Counted from the stretch's first letter, positions 7,105 through 15,647 are shown. The stretch: 25,055 nt of DNA from Candidatus Omnitrophota bacterium (GCA_015231715.1 JADGBB010000021.1:1-25055); one strand, 5' to 3'. Notes: a model not told the origin generated them from the sequence alone. Numbers and translations: made by a program.

Positions 7105-8217
7105 GTGCCTAAAATTGGTTACGAAATAAAGAAAAAAAGAAAACAGAGAAAGAGGATGATAATAATATTATCTCTACTTTTCGTTTTCTTCATTGCCGCT
7201 ATGTCGCGCATTGGTGTCGGTGATGCTGAATGGGCCGGAATGACGGTAAGCAACATCACTCCTACATTGAGAATGGAATTTAATGTGCCTGATGATGAAC
7301 AAGGAGTTTTGGTTAATTGGGTAGAAGAAGAGGCATATTATTCAGGCATGAAAGAAGGTGATTTTGTAAAAGCTATAAATAATGAAAAAGTAAAAAATAT
7401 AGCTGAGTTTTTACATGTAGCCAAAAAGTATGACGTAAAAGACGGAGTACTTCTAGATCTGCTTAGAGATAGAGAACCATTATTTATCACACTAAAAGAT
7501 GTTCATGGTCTTCACGGACAGATCAAAGAGATGATATTAGGTTCTAGTGAGCCGGTGTCAAATATGCCGAAGAAAGGAAGTTCTAAAACTCCTTTAACAG
7601 ACGGAATGCTTCAAGTAGCTTTGACTAATCAAACAGCTCCTGTAAGTGCGAGTCTCCCTACTCCCAAAGAACAGGGTGCAGCCGATAAAATATTGGTAGA
7701 AGGTCATTGGCTTGGTATGGAGCTGATACCTTTAACACCTGAACTTGCGATAGAGAACAAAATAGATCCTAAAACAAAAGGTCTTTTAGTCGATGAAATT
7801 TCTTTAGAAGCCGCGGAATCCGGTCTTTTGGCGGGAGATATGATACAGGCTATAAATGGGCGAGCGACACCTGATCTTATTGCTTTTACTGAAGCCACAA
7901 GACGCGTGAAAAATAAGAAAAAAGCCGAGATGTTGGTAAATAGAAGAGGCACCTTGATAAAAATAATCATAACATCGAAACGGACTTTAGGGTTTTCACA
8001 AAATGAAGCTGCTCAGCCGATAATGCCGGGAGCACTCAGCCCTCATAAAGATATGGGTAAACCATGTACTTCATGTCACATTATAATGAAGACGGGAGGT
8101 CAATTGGCGACAGATGCAGGAGATATTTTACCCAATCCGCCGCCGATAACTAAAGGCTCGGTAATGCCTCATAGGTATAGAGGGGAATGTAAAAATTGTC
8201 ACATAATATTGAAATAG
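7105..8217 (+). CDS. mamP: MamP-like protein: TM, two PDZ domains, two magnetochrome (CxxCH) motifs
   Basis: This is a 370-residue protein from a GTG start. It has a basic N-terminus, a TM at residues about 17-33, PDZ1 at about 41-135 and PDZ2 at about 196-292. Two haem-binding magnetochromes follow: CTSCH at 321-325 and CKNCH at 362-366, each preceded by a [LM]xPH motif (GALSPH, GSVMPH). In Magnetospirillum, MamP has one PDZ and two magnetochromes and oxidises Fe(II) to control magnetite formation. Here there are two PDZ copies and the haem motifs sit at the extreme C-terminus, 37 residues apart. With the haem-less MamE of this cluster, it looks as if MamE and MamP functions are distributed differently from alphaproteobacteria. 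A MamE C-terminal-half relative is the alternative. A nearby ccsA could supply haem ligation. Confidence 0.78.
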   Translation: MPKIGYEIKKKRKQRKRMIIILSLLFVFFIAAMSRIGVGDAEWAGMTVSNITPTLRMEFNVPDDEQGVLVNWVEEEAYYSGMKEGDFVKAINNEKVKNIAEFLHVAKKYDVKDGVLLDLLRDREPLFITLKDVHGLHGQIKEMILGSSEPVSNMPKKGSSKTPLTDGMLQVALTNQTAPVSASLPTPKEQGAADKILVEGHWLGMELIPLTPELAIENKIDPKTKGLLVDEISLEAAESGLLAGDMIQAINGRATPDLIAFTEATRRVKNKKKAEMLVNRRGTLIKIIITSKRTLGFSQNEAAQPIMPGALSPHKDMGKPCTSCHIIMKTGGQLATDAGDILPNPPPITKGSVMPHRYRGECKNCHIILK

Positions 8218-8232
8218 AAAAGGAGAGATAGC

Positions 8233-8376
8233 ATGGAAGGAATTATGATCGTTGTGATGACTGTGGTTGTTGTTGTGATGCTATTCGGTTTATTGGGTAA
8301 GGTTGCCTGCAATTGCAAAAAGACAGAAGATATTGAAGAAAAATTAAAAGATACCACAAAGACAACAATTAAGTAA
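8233..8376 (+). CDS. 47-residue single-TM microprotein
   Basis: The ATG at 8233 follows AAAAGGAGAG (8217-8226). The product has a Val-rich TM segment (residues about 4-22, with TVVVVVMLFGLLG), then CNC and a charged Lys/Glu/Thr tail. It fills the gap between the MamP-like gene and ccsA, with 15 and 14 bases of spacing, and the strong ribosome site argues that it is real. No family is recognised. Small single-TM proteins recur through the cluster, so a membrane or assembly role is plausible by context. Confidence 0.55.
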   Translation: MEGIMIVVMTVVVVVMLFGLLGKVACNCKKTEDIEEKLKDTTKTTIK

Positions 8377-8390
8377 GGGTTTGGAACGAG

Positions 8391-9176
8391 ATGACATATA
8401 ACGTTATATTTTTTTATATTTCGGTTTTTTTCTACATTTTATCATCGGCCATATTTTGTTTGTTTATGATAAAAAAAGACGAAAACTTTTTTGTTTCCTC
8501 CAAACAATGGCTGGGTATAGCGGTAGCGTCGGGTTTATTTTGTCTGATAATAAGGTACAGGGAATCAGGCCATCTGCCGATGGTGAATTTGTTTGAGATA
8601 ACGTATTTTTTCGCGTGGACAACGAGCGTGCTTTATTTTTTCGTTATTAAAGAAAAAACACCTTTGTTCGTCGGTGCCGCCGGATTAACGGCGGTTAACT
8701 CGCTACTTGTATGGACTATTTTTATGGATAAAAACATAAATCCGCTAAATCCTTTGCTTGATAGTTTTTGGCTTGGGATACATGTTCCGGCGGCGATGTT
8801 AAGTTACGGTGCTTTTGCGTTAAGTTTTGGATTCAGTTTATATTTTATTATCGCGGCTAGGACCAAATGGAAAACAGGATCTATCCCCGAACTAAATTCT
8901 TTTTTGATAAGATCGGGAACGATACTTTTGGGAATCTGCATCGTAACCGGCGCGGTGTGGGCTAATACTGCATGGGGAACGTATTGGAGCTGGGACCCTA
9001 AAGAGACATGGTCGCTGATAACATTTTTGATCTATGGATTCAGCATCCTGCTTATTAAGTTATTCAAGATAGGGCATATGTGGCAGGCAGTGTTGTCGGT
9101 CGTAGGTTTTTTGGCGGTAGTGTTTACTTTTTACGGCGTGTCGCTGATCCTTGTCAGTCATCACGCGTATCAATAA
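8391..9176 (+). CDS. ccsA: CcsA/ResC-type cytochrome c assembly protein
   Basis: This is a 261-residue polytopic membrane protein with the haem-handling WWD-type motif WGTYWSWDPKETWSL at residues about 195-209. The conserved histidines of the CcsA family are present: His61 in SGHLPMVNLFE, His131 in GIHVPAAMLSYG, and His257/His258 near the C-terminus. CcsA works with CcsB/ResB in system II cytochrome c biogenesis to export haem and attach it to CxxCH. No ResB partner is in the window. Its location directly after the magnetochrome gene suggests a dedicated maturase for the haem proteins of this cluster, which is inference. The length is at the short end for CcsA. Confidence 0.88.
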   Translation: MTYNVIFFYISVFFYILSSAIFCLFMIKKDENFFVSSKQWLGIAVASGLFCLIIRYRESGHLPMVNLFEITYFFAWTTSVLYFFVIKEKTPLFVGAAGLTAVNSLLVWTIFMDKNINPLNPLLDSFWLGIHVPAAMLSYGAFALSFGFSLYFIIAARTKWKTGSIPELNSFLIRSGTILLGICIVTGAVWANTAWGTYWSWDPKETWSLITFLIYGFSILLIKLFKIGHMWQAVLSVVGFLAVVFTFYGVSLILVSHHAYQ

Positions 9177-9201
9177 AAGGTGAATAAACAGGAGAGTTTT
9201 A

Positions 9202-9465
9202 ATGCGGTTTTTTACGGTTATTAAAGTGATCATAGTGATGCTTTTAACAACATTGACGGTGATCTTCGTGAGCCAGAATACCTCGCCGGTCATGATACAG
9301 CATCCTTTTGGACATTCTGAGAAATTTGGACTTATACATGTTATGGTTTTTATGTTTTTGCTGGGATCGATCACAGGTGTATTTCTTACTTTATGGTTAA
9401 AAGCTAAATTTTTTAAAGAAGAAGCTCATGATGATGAGGATGAAGACTTAGTAGACGATGAATAA
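9202..9465 (+). CDS. LapA-domain two-TM protein, MamL candidate
   Basis: The protein is 87 residues, with GGAG at 9191-9194 before the ATG. Its hairpin architecture is that of the LapA (DUF1049) family: TM1 at about 6-24, the short FVSQNTSPVMIQHPFG loop, TM2 at about 44-65 with a LLGSITGVFL small-residue face, then a tail. MamL in Magnetospirillum has the same two-TM topology but a basic tail; here the tail ends in a run of Asp and Glu (DDEDEDLVDDE). The gene overlaps mamM by 8 bases. MamL identity is suggested by topology and context (mamI and mamQ are also here); a general LapA protein is the alternative. Confidence 0.65.
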   Translation: MRFFTVIKVIIVMLLTTLTVIFVSQNTSPVMIQHPFGHSEKFGLIHVMVFMFLLGSITGVFLTLWLKAKFFKEEAHDDEDEDLVDDE

Positions 9466-10369
9466 AGAAATAAAGAAAATAAAAAACCGGGCAAAATGTG
9501 AAAAATGCGCTCAAAGGACTAGCTGGGTGGGGCTTGTATCCGGTTTTTTTCTTGCTTCTTTTAAATTGGTGATAGGATTTCTTGGCGGCAGCCGCGCTTT
9601 AATGGGCAGCGGGATGTGTAATCTTAGCGATATTTCGTCATCTATTATTGTAATGTTGGGAGTCAAATATTCCCGTAAAGGCGCGAATAAAAAATATCAT
9701 TATGGTTACGGTAAGGTCGAATCAATAGCTCAAGTAGCTATCGGCGCCCTAATGATGCTGGGCAACATTGTACTTATATTCAGTTCATTTGTTGTTATTG
9801 CCAGAAGCACCGTAAGTATCCCGCATATGGTTGTATTTGTTACAGCTATCATAAGCGCGATAGTTAACGGATTGATATACAAGTTCGCGCTTTGCGGAGC
9901 TAAAGAATTAAATAGCCCGGCATTAATGTCGCACGCAGAACACAATAAAGTTGACGTTGTTTCTTCGGTGCTTGTAGCAGTCGGTGTACTCGCGGCAAGG
10001 ATCGGGCTTCATTGGGCGGACCCTGTCATAGCTATTTTTGAGGCTATACATGTTGTACACGGAAGCTGGGTTATATTTTGGGACGGGTTTAAAGGGCTTA
10101 TGGATACCAGCGTTCCGGCGGAATATATAGATGATATTCGTGAACGAGTTTATGAAATAGAAGGCGTAAAAAAAGTAGCGAAAGTAAAAGCGCGCCAATC
10201 GGGACAGATGTTTTATTTGGATATTTCGGTAACGGTAGATCCAAGTATGTCGGTGATGGATTCTAAGGATCTTGTGCAAATGATAAGAAAACATCTTAAA
10301 GATAGAGATAGGTATATAGGCAGCATATTAGTGCAGGTAGTGCCGGCCGGATTAACGGTGGCAGGATAA
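9458..10369 (+). CDS. mamM: MamM-like cation diffusion facilitator (iron transporter)
   Basis: This is a 303-residue CDF transporter with six TM segments and a C-terminal cytoplasmic domain. The N-terminal CEKC (14-17) and the following TSWVGL, then FLGGSRALM, resemble the MamM N-terminus. The transport site reads Cys54-x3-Asp58 in TM2 and His162-x3-Asp166 in TM5; MamM of Magnetospirillum uses Tyr/Asp and His/Asp, so the Cys at the first position is unusual but plausible. MamM and MamB form a heterodimer that loads iron into magnetosomes and nucleates crystals. mamB follows after 5 bases, and the start overlaps the LapA-like gene. Assignment to MamM rather than MamB rests on the His/Asp TM5 pair and on the N-terminus. 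Confidence 0.87.
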   Translation: MNKEIKKIKNRAKCEKCAQRTSWVGLVSGFFLASFKLVIGFLGGSRALMGSGMCNLSDISSSIIVMLGVKYSRKGANKKYHYGYGKVESIAQVAIGALMMLGNIVLIFSSFVVIARSTVSIPHMVVFVTAIISAIVNGLIYKFALCGAKELNSPALMSHAEHNKVDVVSSVLVAVGVLAARIGLHWADPVIAIFEAIHVVHGSWVIFWDGFKGLMDTSVPAEYIDDIRERVYEIEGVKKVAKVKARQSGQMFYLDISVTVDPSMSVMDSKDLVQMIRKHLKDRDRYIGSILVQVVPAGLTVAG

Positions 10370-10374
10370 AAATA

Positions 10375-11295
10375 ATGAACGATAAATGTATAAAATGCGG
10401 AAAGATGGTACCTTGGGTGTGTTTTTTCGGAAACTCGCTCTTGGCTATATTTAAGACTTTTGTAGGAATTGTTTCCGGATCAAAAGGGCTAGTAGCTGAC
10501 GGTATGCATTCGGCCAGTGATGTTCTAGCAACGATAATGGTTCTTATCAGTTTGAGGATAGCCGGACGAAAAGATGATCACACACATCCTTGGGGGCATG
10601 GGAAAGTCGAGTTTGCCGGGGCACTGATGGTGTACACGATACTTTTGTCATTATCGATATTATTATTCAATGATGCACTTAAGGCGATAATAGCGGGTGA
10701 GCTTAAGCCGCCGCATATAGTATCTTTTGTTGCGGCGTCAGTTTCAATAGTAGCGAATTATGTTTTAAGCGGGTACGGGTTTTGCGCCGGAAAACAGCTG
10801 GGGTCTCCGGCGATGATAGCTAATGCTAATGAAAATAGAGCAGATATGCTTTCAAGCGTTGCGGTTGTAATAGGTATTATCGGCGCTAATATGGGCTTTC
10901 TTATTTTGGATTCACTGGCAGCTATTTTGGTGGCTTTAATAATTTTTAAAACAGCGCTTTCTCTTGGGATAGAAGCGTTTAAGAATTTGTTAGATATGTC
11001 TTTGCCGGCCGAGAAAGAAGGGCTCATAAAAAAATTGGTCATGCAGTACCGGGATGTAAAAGGTGTTAGCGCCGTAAAGACACGCAGAGTCGGACAGCAG
11101 GTATGGATAGATATGGAGATATTGGTTGATGCAAGAAAAAGTGTTGAAGAAGCCCATGCTTTGGTGAGAGAACTAAGGCAGGCGCTGATGAGAAAATACA
11201 GACAGATCAAAGATGTTTCGATCAGTTTTACTTGTAAGAATAAAGTTTCAATAAAGAAAAAAAGATCATTGCTTTTTGCCGGCAGTGGAAAATAG
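10375..11295 (+). CDS. mamB: MamB-like cation diffusion facilitator
   Basis: This is a 306-residue CDF protein. It has N-terminal CIKC (5-8), TM2 site His45-x3-Asp49 in ADGMHSASD and TM5 site Glu153-x3-Asp157 in NENRADMLSSVAVV. The region CAGKQLGSPAMIANANENRA parallels CVGNENNSPAIIANAWDNRS of Magnetospirillum MamB, a strong match. The C-terminal domain includes the RRVGQQVWIDMEILVD strand seen in MamB/MamM. MamB is essential for magnetosome vesicle formation and is stabilised by MamM, whose gene lies directly upstream. All four metal-site positions are filled by potential ligands, so it is likely transport-competent. Confidence 0.9.
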   Translation: MNDKCIKCGKMVPWVCFFGNSLLAIFKTFVGIVSGSKGLVADGMHSASDVLATIMVLISLRIAGRKDDHTHPWGHGKVEFAGALMVYTILLSLSILLFNDALKAIIAGELKPPHIVSFVAASVSIVANYVLSGYGFCAGKQLGSPAMIANANENRADMLSSVAVVIGIIGANMGFLILDSLAAILVALIIFKTALSLGIEAFKNLLDMSLPAEKEGLIKKLVMQYRDVKGVSAVKTRRVGQQVWIDMEILVDARKSVEEAHALVRELRQALMRKYRQIKDVSISFTCKNKVSIKKKRSLLFAGSGK

Positions 11296-11312
11296 CGAAA
11301 AGGAGAACAAGA

Positions 11313-12029
11313 ATGGAACCAAAACTTAAAACAAAAAATAATGAAGCAAAAGAAAAACGTGAGGATAAAAATGAAAGTACGCCTGAGTTAATGGCAACTG
11401 TAACCGATAAGGTTGGACAAGGTGTTCAGGGCGTAATGATAGTCAGCGAACGCATTATTGATATGATTATGAGAACGTATAAAAATATTTTTGTAATCGA
11501 TAAAGAGATCGGTAAAGGGTTTTACAAAGATAAAGCTTTTAAAATGTTTGATAAAGGTGAATATGAAAAAGCAGTAGAATTTTTTCATAAAACCATAGAT
11601 GAAGGTGAAGGTGCAAGTGTTGATGTATTGTTTTATCTGGCGAGCGCATATGTTAATCTTGAAAAATATAATGATGCCATTATTTATTTCAGAAAAGCTG
11701 AAAAAATAGATCCGGAAGACAATGACATCATAATGGAAATAGCAGCGTGTTTAGTTAAGCTTGAAGAATACCAGGATGCGATAGAATATCTTGAAAAGAT
11801 AATACTGCAGATACCGGATGTTTCGGAAAATTATTATTTACTAGGTACGTCTTATGAAAAATCAGGCAATATGCAAAAAGGGATCGAAAGTTATAAAAAA
11901 GCCATTGAATTAGATCCGCGTGATTCTGTGTATTATCACGCACTTGGATTTGCATATGAAACAGACGGTAAGCATAACGATGCGATCGCTTGTTTTAAAA
12001 AAGCAATGGAGCTTGAGAAAAAAGGATAA
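11313..12029 (+). CDS. mamA: MamA TPR scaffold protein
   Basis: The protein is 238 residues; AAGGAG at 11299-11304 supports the ATG. An acidic/basic N-terminal extension is followed by about five TPR units at residues 69-102, 103-136, 137-170, 171-204 and 205-238. The first reads YKDKAFKMFDKGEYEKAVEF, matching the YYRDKGISHAKAGRYSQAV segment of MamA. The ending ALGFAYETDGKHNDAIACFKKAMEL parallels the MamA C-terminus. MamA self-assembles into a coat on the cytosolic side of magnetosomes and is needed to activate them. It sits between mamB and mamQ, a typical neighbourhood. Confidence is high; generic TPR proteins are the only alternative. Confidence 0.92.
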   Translation: MEPKLKTKNNEAKEKREDKNESTPELMATVTDKVGQGVQGVMIVSERIIDMIMRTYKNIFVIDKEIGKGFYKDKAFKMFDKGEYEKAVEFFHKTIDEGEGASVDVLFYLASAYVNLEKYNDAIIYFRKAEKIDPEDNDIIMEIAACLVKLEEYQDAIEYLEKIILQIPDVSENYYLLGTSYEKSGNMQKGIESYKKAIELDPRDSVYYHALGFAYETDGKHNDAIACFKKAMELEKKG

Positions 12030-12056
12030 TAGTAAACACAATTTAAGGAGATGGGG

Positions 12057-12758
12057 ATGGCTACTAATAGGATTGCGGATGCGCTTAAAACACTTTTTCC
12101 TGATGATATGGAAATGCTGGTTCCCGCGAAAAAACACTGGTGGGAAAAAGTCGACTGGTCTCCGGTAGTTTCAGGATGGAGATTATGGGCGATATGTTTA
12201 CTTATTGCTGCCTCAGCCTATTTGGGAATTCATTATTATAACCGTATGGTAGTTTTGGAAACTCAGGTTTTAACTGATATGTCACAAATAGAAGCTCAGC
12301 TTCAGAGAAGAAAAGACCTGATAATTAATCTTACAAGAACAGTAGTGGACTACGCTGAACACGAAAAAAGCATGTTCATGTATATGGCTGATACTCGTGC
12401 GGGCTCTATTTCGGATCCCGAAAAACTTATTAATGAAGTAAAGAAAAAAGGGCTGCTGGATTTTTCTGCTATAAAAGAAGCTGACATCAAAGGAGCCATG
12501 GCCGGAGTAATGGCATTGGCTGAAAATTATCCGGAATTAAAACTAAGTTCAAATTTTCAAAATTTTATGGATGCTCTTATTAATATAGAGGACCGTATAG
12601 TTGAAAGAAGAATGTTGTATAACACTTCATGTAATCAATATGGGACTTATTTAAGAAAATTCCCGCAAATGATATATGCCTGGATGTTCAGGTTCAAGAC
12701 TTATGATTTTATTAAAGTTGATAAAGACGTAGCGCTTTTTAATCGGATCGAATATTAG
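12057..12758 (+). CDS. mamQ: MamQ, LemA-family membrane protein
   Basis: The ATG at 12057 is chosen over the ATG at 12051 because AAGGAG at 12045-12050 abuts the latter and sits 6 bases from the former. The product is 233 residues, with a TM at about 41-58 (WAICLLIAASAYLGIHY) and a LemA helical domain from about 63 onward. That domain holds VLTDMSQIEAQLQRRKDLI, the family signature, and NFMDALINIEDRIVERRMLYN. MamQ is required for magnetosome membrane formation in Magnetospirillum. It follows mamA and precedes mamN, both typical partners. The VDWSPVVSGWR segment before the TM helps separate MamQ from general LemA proteins. Confidence 0.92.
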   Translation: MATNRIADALKTLFPDDMEMLVPAKKHWWEKVDWSPVVSGWRLWAICLLIAASAYLGIHYYNRMVVLETQVLTDMSQIEAQLQRRKDLIINLTRTVVDYAEHEKSMFMYMADTRAGSISDPEKLINEVKKKGLLDFSAIKEADIKGAMAGVMALAENYPELKLSSNFQNFMDALINIEDRIVERRMLYNTSCNQYGTYLRKFPQMIYAWMFRFKTYDFIKVDKDVALFNRIEY

Positions 12759-12780
12759 TTTATAGGAGCAGGGGTTTTAT

Positions 12781-14646
12781 ATGGATATTGAAAAATTTGA
12801 TTTTAGGCAATTCTTTGAGTCTATAAATAAGTTTGTAACTGAACGTTTTGGAAAGAGAAAGAAAAAACAAGGTGCTCTTCTTCTTCTTCTTCTTCTTCTT
12901 CTTCTTCTTCTTCTTCTTCTTCTTTTCGTAACCGGCCTTTTTGGCAGCAAGAGGATTCTTAATCAAGAAGGGATGCCCGCGAGAGTTACAGTATCTGCGC
13001 CTAATGCGCTTGATATAAGTGTTATTAATGTTGATCCTGTAATAGCAAGACAGTTTAATGTGCCAAGCGGGGAAGGCGTTTTAATAAACGATATTCCTAG
13101 AGGTACAATGCGTAAGCTTTTAAATTTTAAAAGAGGCGACGCCATATTAGAACTTAACGGAACAATTGTACAATCAAAAGCGCATTTGGGTTTACTTTTG
13201 TCGCAGACGAAACAAGGAGATACGCTGTCTTTTCTGGCGTCAAGGAACGGCAGGCAGTTTGTCGCAAGAGCTGAAATACCGCAAACCGTGGGAATAAGCG
13301 GGACTGTAACAAAATCAGTTATATCTGTATTTCTTGTGCTTGTTATTCTTGGTCTTACATTCGGAGCACTTTTCTTTAATATCGCAAATAGAACCTTGTG
13401 TGTGGGTGTGGGCGCGGCTGTTATGCTTATTGTCGGATCACTTTTTGGTTTTTATCCTCAGTCTCAAGCTTTTGATTCAATAAAGATGAGCCCGATATTT
13501 ATATTTATCGGAATGAGTATTTTTTCTATTGTTTTTGAAAAACTTAGGGTGTTCGAATATTTAGGGAAAAAGATGGTTATAAAAACGGGAGGAGAAGCCA
13601 CAAAGGTTGCTATCGCTTTATGCTCTTTAACTTTTTTGGTCTCGCTATTGATAAATAATATTTCGACCATATTGGTTATCGTACCTTTAACACTATATAT
13701 TTGCCGCAATTTAAAGATCGATCCTGTTCCGATAGTTATAGTTGAAGTAATAAGTTCAAACATCGGCGGGGCATCTACCATGATAGGTGATTTTCCTAAT
13801 ATGCTTATTTCATCAAGCACAGGGCTATCTTTTAATGAATTCTTGATATTTATGCTGCCTATATGTGTTGTTTTAATGCTTGCTCTTTTTTGGTATGTAA
13901 AACATTTCAATGTGTTTGAAATGTCTAAAAATAAAGCCGCTATCTTAAAGAAAGCTTTTCTTGAAAAGCAAAAAACCGAAATTGATGCAATGAATATTGA
14001 TATGAAAGCGGTAAAAAGAACAGCCTGGATGCTTGCGGGTGTTATAGCTTCATTTATGATACTGCCGCGTTTCGGGGTAGGGAACGCTACGATAGCTTTA
14101 GCAGGTGGGTTTGCTCTTTTAGCTGTAGAACACGATTCTGCCAGGCAAATAATTAAAAAAATAAGTTTTCAAGACATAATATTTTTTATTTCGCTTTTTA
14201 TTCTTGTTGGCGGAGCTTTAAATTCCGGGCTTTTAGCCAAAGTATCGGATCTGATCATAGGGATATCCGGAGGAAATAAATTGATATTTCTGATCGCGTT
14301 AATGTGGATGGCCGCGTTGTTTACGGCATTTCTTAATGCCGGACCCGCGGCTGTTTTTTTTATACCAGTTGTAATGCATTCGCAGTTTGCCGCGTTTAGC
14401 GATGTTGTTTGGTGGGCATTATCACTTGGTGTACTTGCCGGGTCATGCGCGACTATTGTCGGGGCTACTGCCGGAATAGTTACTCAAACTTTATTGGAAG
14501 ATCATATTGATCTATATGGCGAGAAAAAAAGAGGCATTTTGACATTCGGCAGATACAGTAAGGATGCTATACCTATTTCGGTGATGTTTTTGGGAATATC
14601 GACTTTGTATATCATGTTCCTCTATAGCGTGCCGTGGATACAGTAA
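12781..14646 (+). CDS. mamN: MamN-like ArsB/NhaD permease with N-terminal PDZ domain and 16-leucine tract
   Basis: This is a 621-residue protein from ATG 12781. A basic N-terminus is followed by 16 consecutive leucines (residues 33-48) that form the first TM. A PDZ domain sits at about 70-160 (ISVINVDPVIARQFNVPSG, then LNFKRGDAILELNG). A polytopic ArsB/NhaD/CitT-type permease runs from about 175 to the end. Permease marks include LLINNISTILVIVPL, GGASTMIGDFPNMLI and FLNAGPAAVFFIPVV. MamN is proposed to move protons or cations out of the magnetosome lumen to regulate pH during crystal growth. The N-terminal PDZ fusion is not part of alphaproteobacterial MamN, which is about 440 residues. The leucine tract is coded by a perfect (CTT)16 repeat, so its length may vary among cells or strains. 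Confidence 0.82.
   Translation: MDIEKFDFRQFFESINKFVTERFGKRKKKQGALLLLLLLLLLLLLLLLFVTGLFGSKRILNQEGMPARVTVSAPNALDISVINVDPVIARQFNVPSGEGVLINDIPRGTMRKLLNFKRGDAILELNGTIVQSKAHLGLLLSQTKQGDTLSFLASRNGRQFVARAEIPQTVGISGTVTKSVISVFLVLVILGLTFGALFFNIANRTLCVGVGAAVMLIVGSLFGFYPQSQAFDSIKMSPIFIFIGMSIFSIVFEKLRVFEYLGKKMVIKTGGEATKVAIALCSLTFLVSLLINNISTILVIVPLTLYICRNLKIDPVPIVIVEVISSNIGGASTMIGDFPNMLISSSTGLSFNEFLIFMLPICVVLMLALFWYVKHFNVFEMSKNKAAILKKAFLEKQKTEIDAMNIDMKAVKRTAWMLAGVIASFMILPRFGVGNATIALAGGFALLAVEHDSARQIIKKISFQDIIFFISLFILVGGALNSGLLAKVSDLIIGISGGNKLIFLIALMWMAALFTAFLNAGPAAVFFIPVVMHSQFAAFSDVVWWALSLGVLAGSCATIVGATAGIVTQTLLEDHIDLYGEKKRGILTFGRYSKDAIPISVMFLGISTLYIMFLYSVPWIQ
12877..12924 (+). repeat. perfect (CTT)16 trinucleotide microsatellite inside mamN
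   Basis: Sixteen uninterrupted CTT codons encode the first TM helix of the MamN-like protein. Because the unit is three bases, slippage would change helix length without shifting frame. All 16 Leu codons are identical, although leucine elsewhere in the gene is encoded by TTA, TTG, CTT, CTG and others. That points to recent slippage expansion. On the opposite strand it reads as a poly-Lys shadow ORF. Confidence 0.97.
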
Positions 14647-14676
14647 AATTTAACTTTAAAATGGATAAATAAAAAA

Positions 14677-15630
14677 ATGGAAAAAGTAAGTGTTATATCT
14701 GATAAACAAAATGTACTAAACATAGTAATGTCGCTGATAGTAGTCGGTCTTTGCGCTTTAGCGATGTTTGGTGTGCCTTCAATGAGCTCTCAGGGGCCTA
14801 GCCAAATTGCGACAGCAGGGCCGTCAGTTTTTAGTATAATTTCTATAGGCCTGGCGATAGGTTGTTACGGTACTATTGTCGGTATAGGCGGGGGACCTTT
14901 AATAGTTCCTATTCTTGTATTGTTCTATGGGTGGGATAACGAAATACTGGTTGCTACTTCTTTGTTCATTGTTTTTCTAAATGCTTTATCAGGGTCAGTA
15001 GGGTACGCCAGGCAGAAAAGGATCGAGTATAAAGGAGCAATTAAATTTTCTTTGGCAGCAATTCCGGGAGCGCTTCTTTCGGCCTTTATCCACCATACGT
15101 TTGATATAAAAGCCTTTGATCTGATGTTTGGAATATTTTTGATATTTTTAGCGGTATATTCACTTGTCAGCGCAAAAAAAATGGATCGTGAGATACCTAA
15201 AATCAATAAAAAGCTCATAGAAAAAGGGCATAGGCTTGTTGAACTCAAGGACAAGTTTAATGATAAATTTAAATTTACTGTTGATGACGGTTTAGGTATA
15301 AAGATGAATCTTATTCTTGGTTTTTTTGTAGGGTTTTTGGGAATAGGCGGAGGAGTCTTTCAAGTTCCTGTTTTGATATTTTTGTTGAAGTATCCGCCGC
15401 ATATAGCTACGGCAACAAGTCATTTTGTAACTATGGCTACATGTCTTTTTGCCCTTATTCCTCATCTATTTCTGGGTAATGTTATGTTCGATGAAGCATT
15501 ATGGATGGGTGTGGGGATCGTGACAGGTGCACAGTTAGGTGCGTATTTGTCACCTAAATTGAACGCAAAATTGATCGTTTATTTGTTTGTACTTATATTG
15601 TTTGTTTTTGCTTTAAAAATGTTTTTGTAG
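14677..15630 (+). CDS. TauE/SafE-family permease (MamO C-terminal-like)
   Basis: This 317-residue polytopic protein has the two-half TauE/SafE (DUF81) fold. The first half carries IVGIGGGPLIVPILVLFY and ATSLFIVFLNALSGSVGYARQ; the second carries GFLGIGGGVFQVPVLIFLL and ATATSHFVTMATCLFAL. In Magnetospirillum this domain is the C-terminal half of MamO, fused to a degenerate protease. Separate genes for it ('mamO-Cter') are known from deltaproteobacterial and Nitrospirota clusters. Here it stands alone, 30 bases after mamN. The N-terminal region has a first TM at about 13-33, then SSQGPSQIATAGPS. The substrate is unknown; sulfite and other anions are typical for the family. Confidence 0.85.
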   Translation: MEKVSVISDKQNVLNIVMSLIVVGLCALAMFGVPSMSSQGPSQIATAGPSVFSIISIGLAIGCYGTIVGIGGGPLIVPILVLFYGWDNEILVATSLFIVFLNALSGSVGYARQKRIEYKGAIKFSLAAIPGALLSAFIHHTFDIKAFDLMFGIFLIFLAVYSLVSAKKMDREIPKINKKLIEKGHRLVELKDKFNDKFKFTVDDGLGIKMNLILGFFVGFLGIGGGVFQVPVLIFLLKYPPHIATATSHFVTMATCLFALIPHLFLGNVMFDEALWMGVGIVTGAQLGAYLSPKLNAKLIVYLFVLILFVFALKMFL

Positions 15631-15647
15631 AGCTATAGAGAGGAATA

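Noticed and set aside
12760..12966. Minus-strand ORF with a long poly-Lys run
   Set aside because: It is the complement of the (CTT)16 repeat in mamN; there is no ribosome site or other coding signal.
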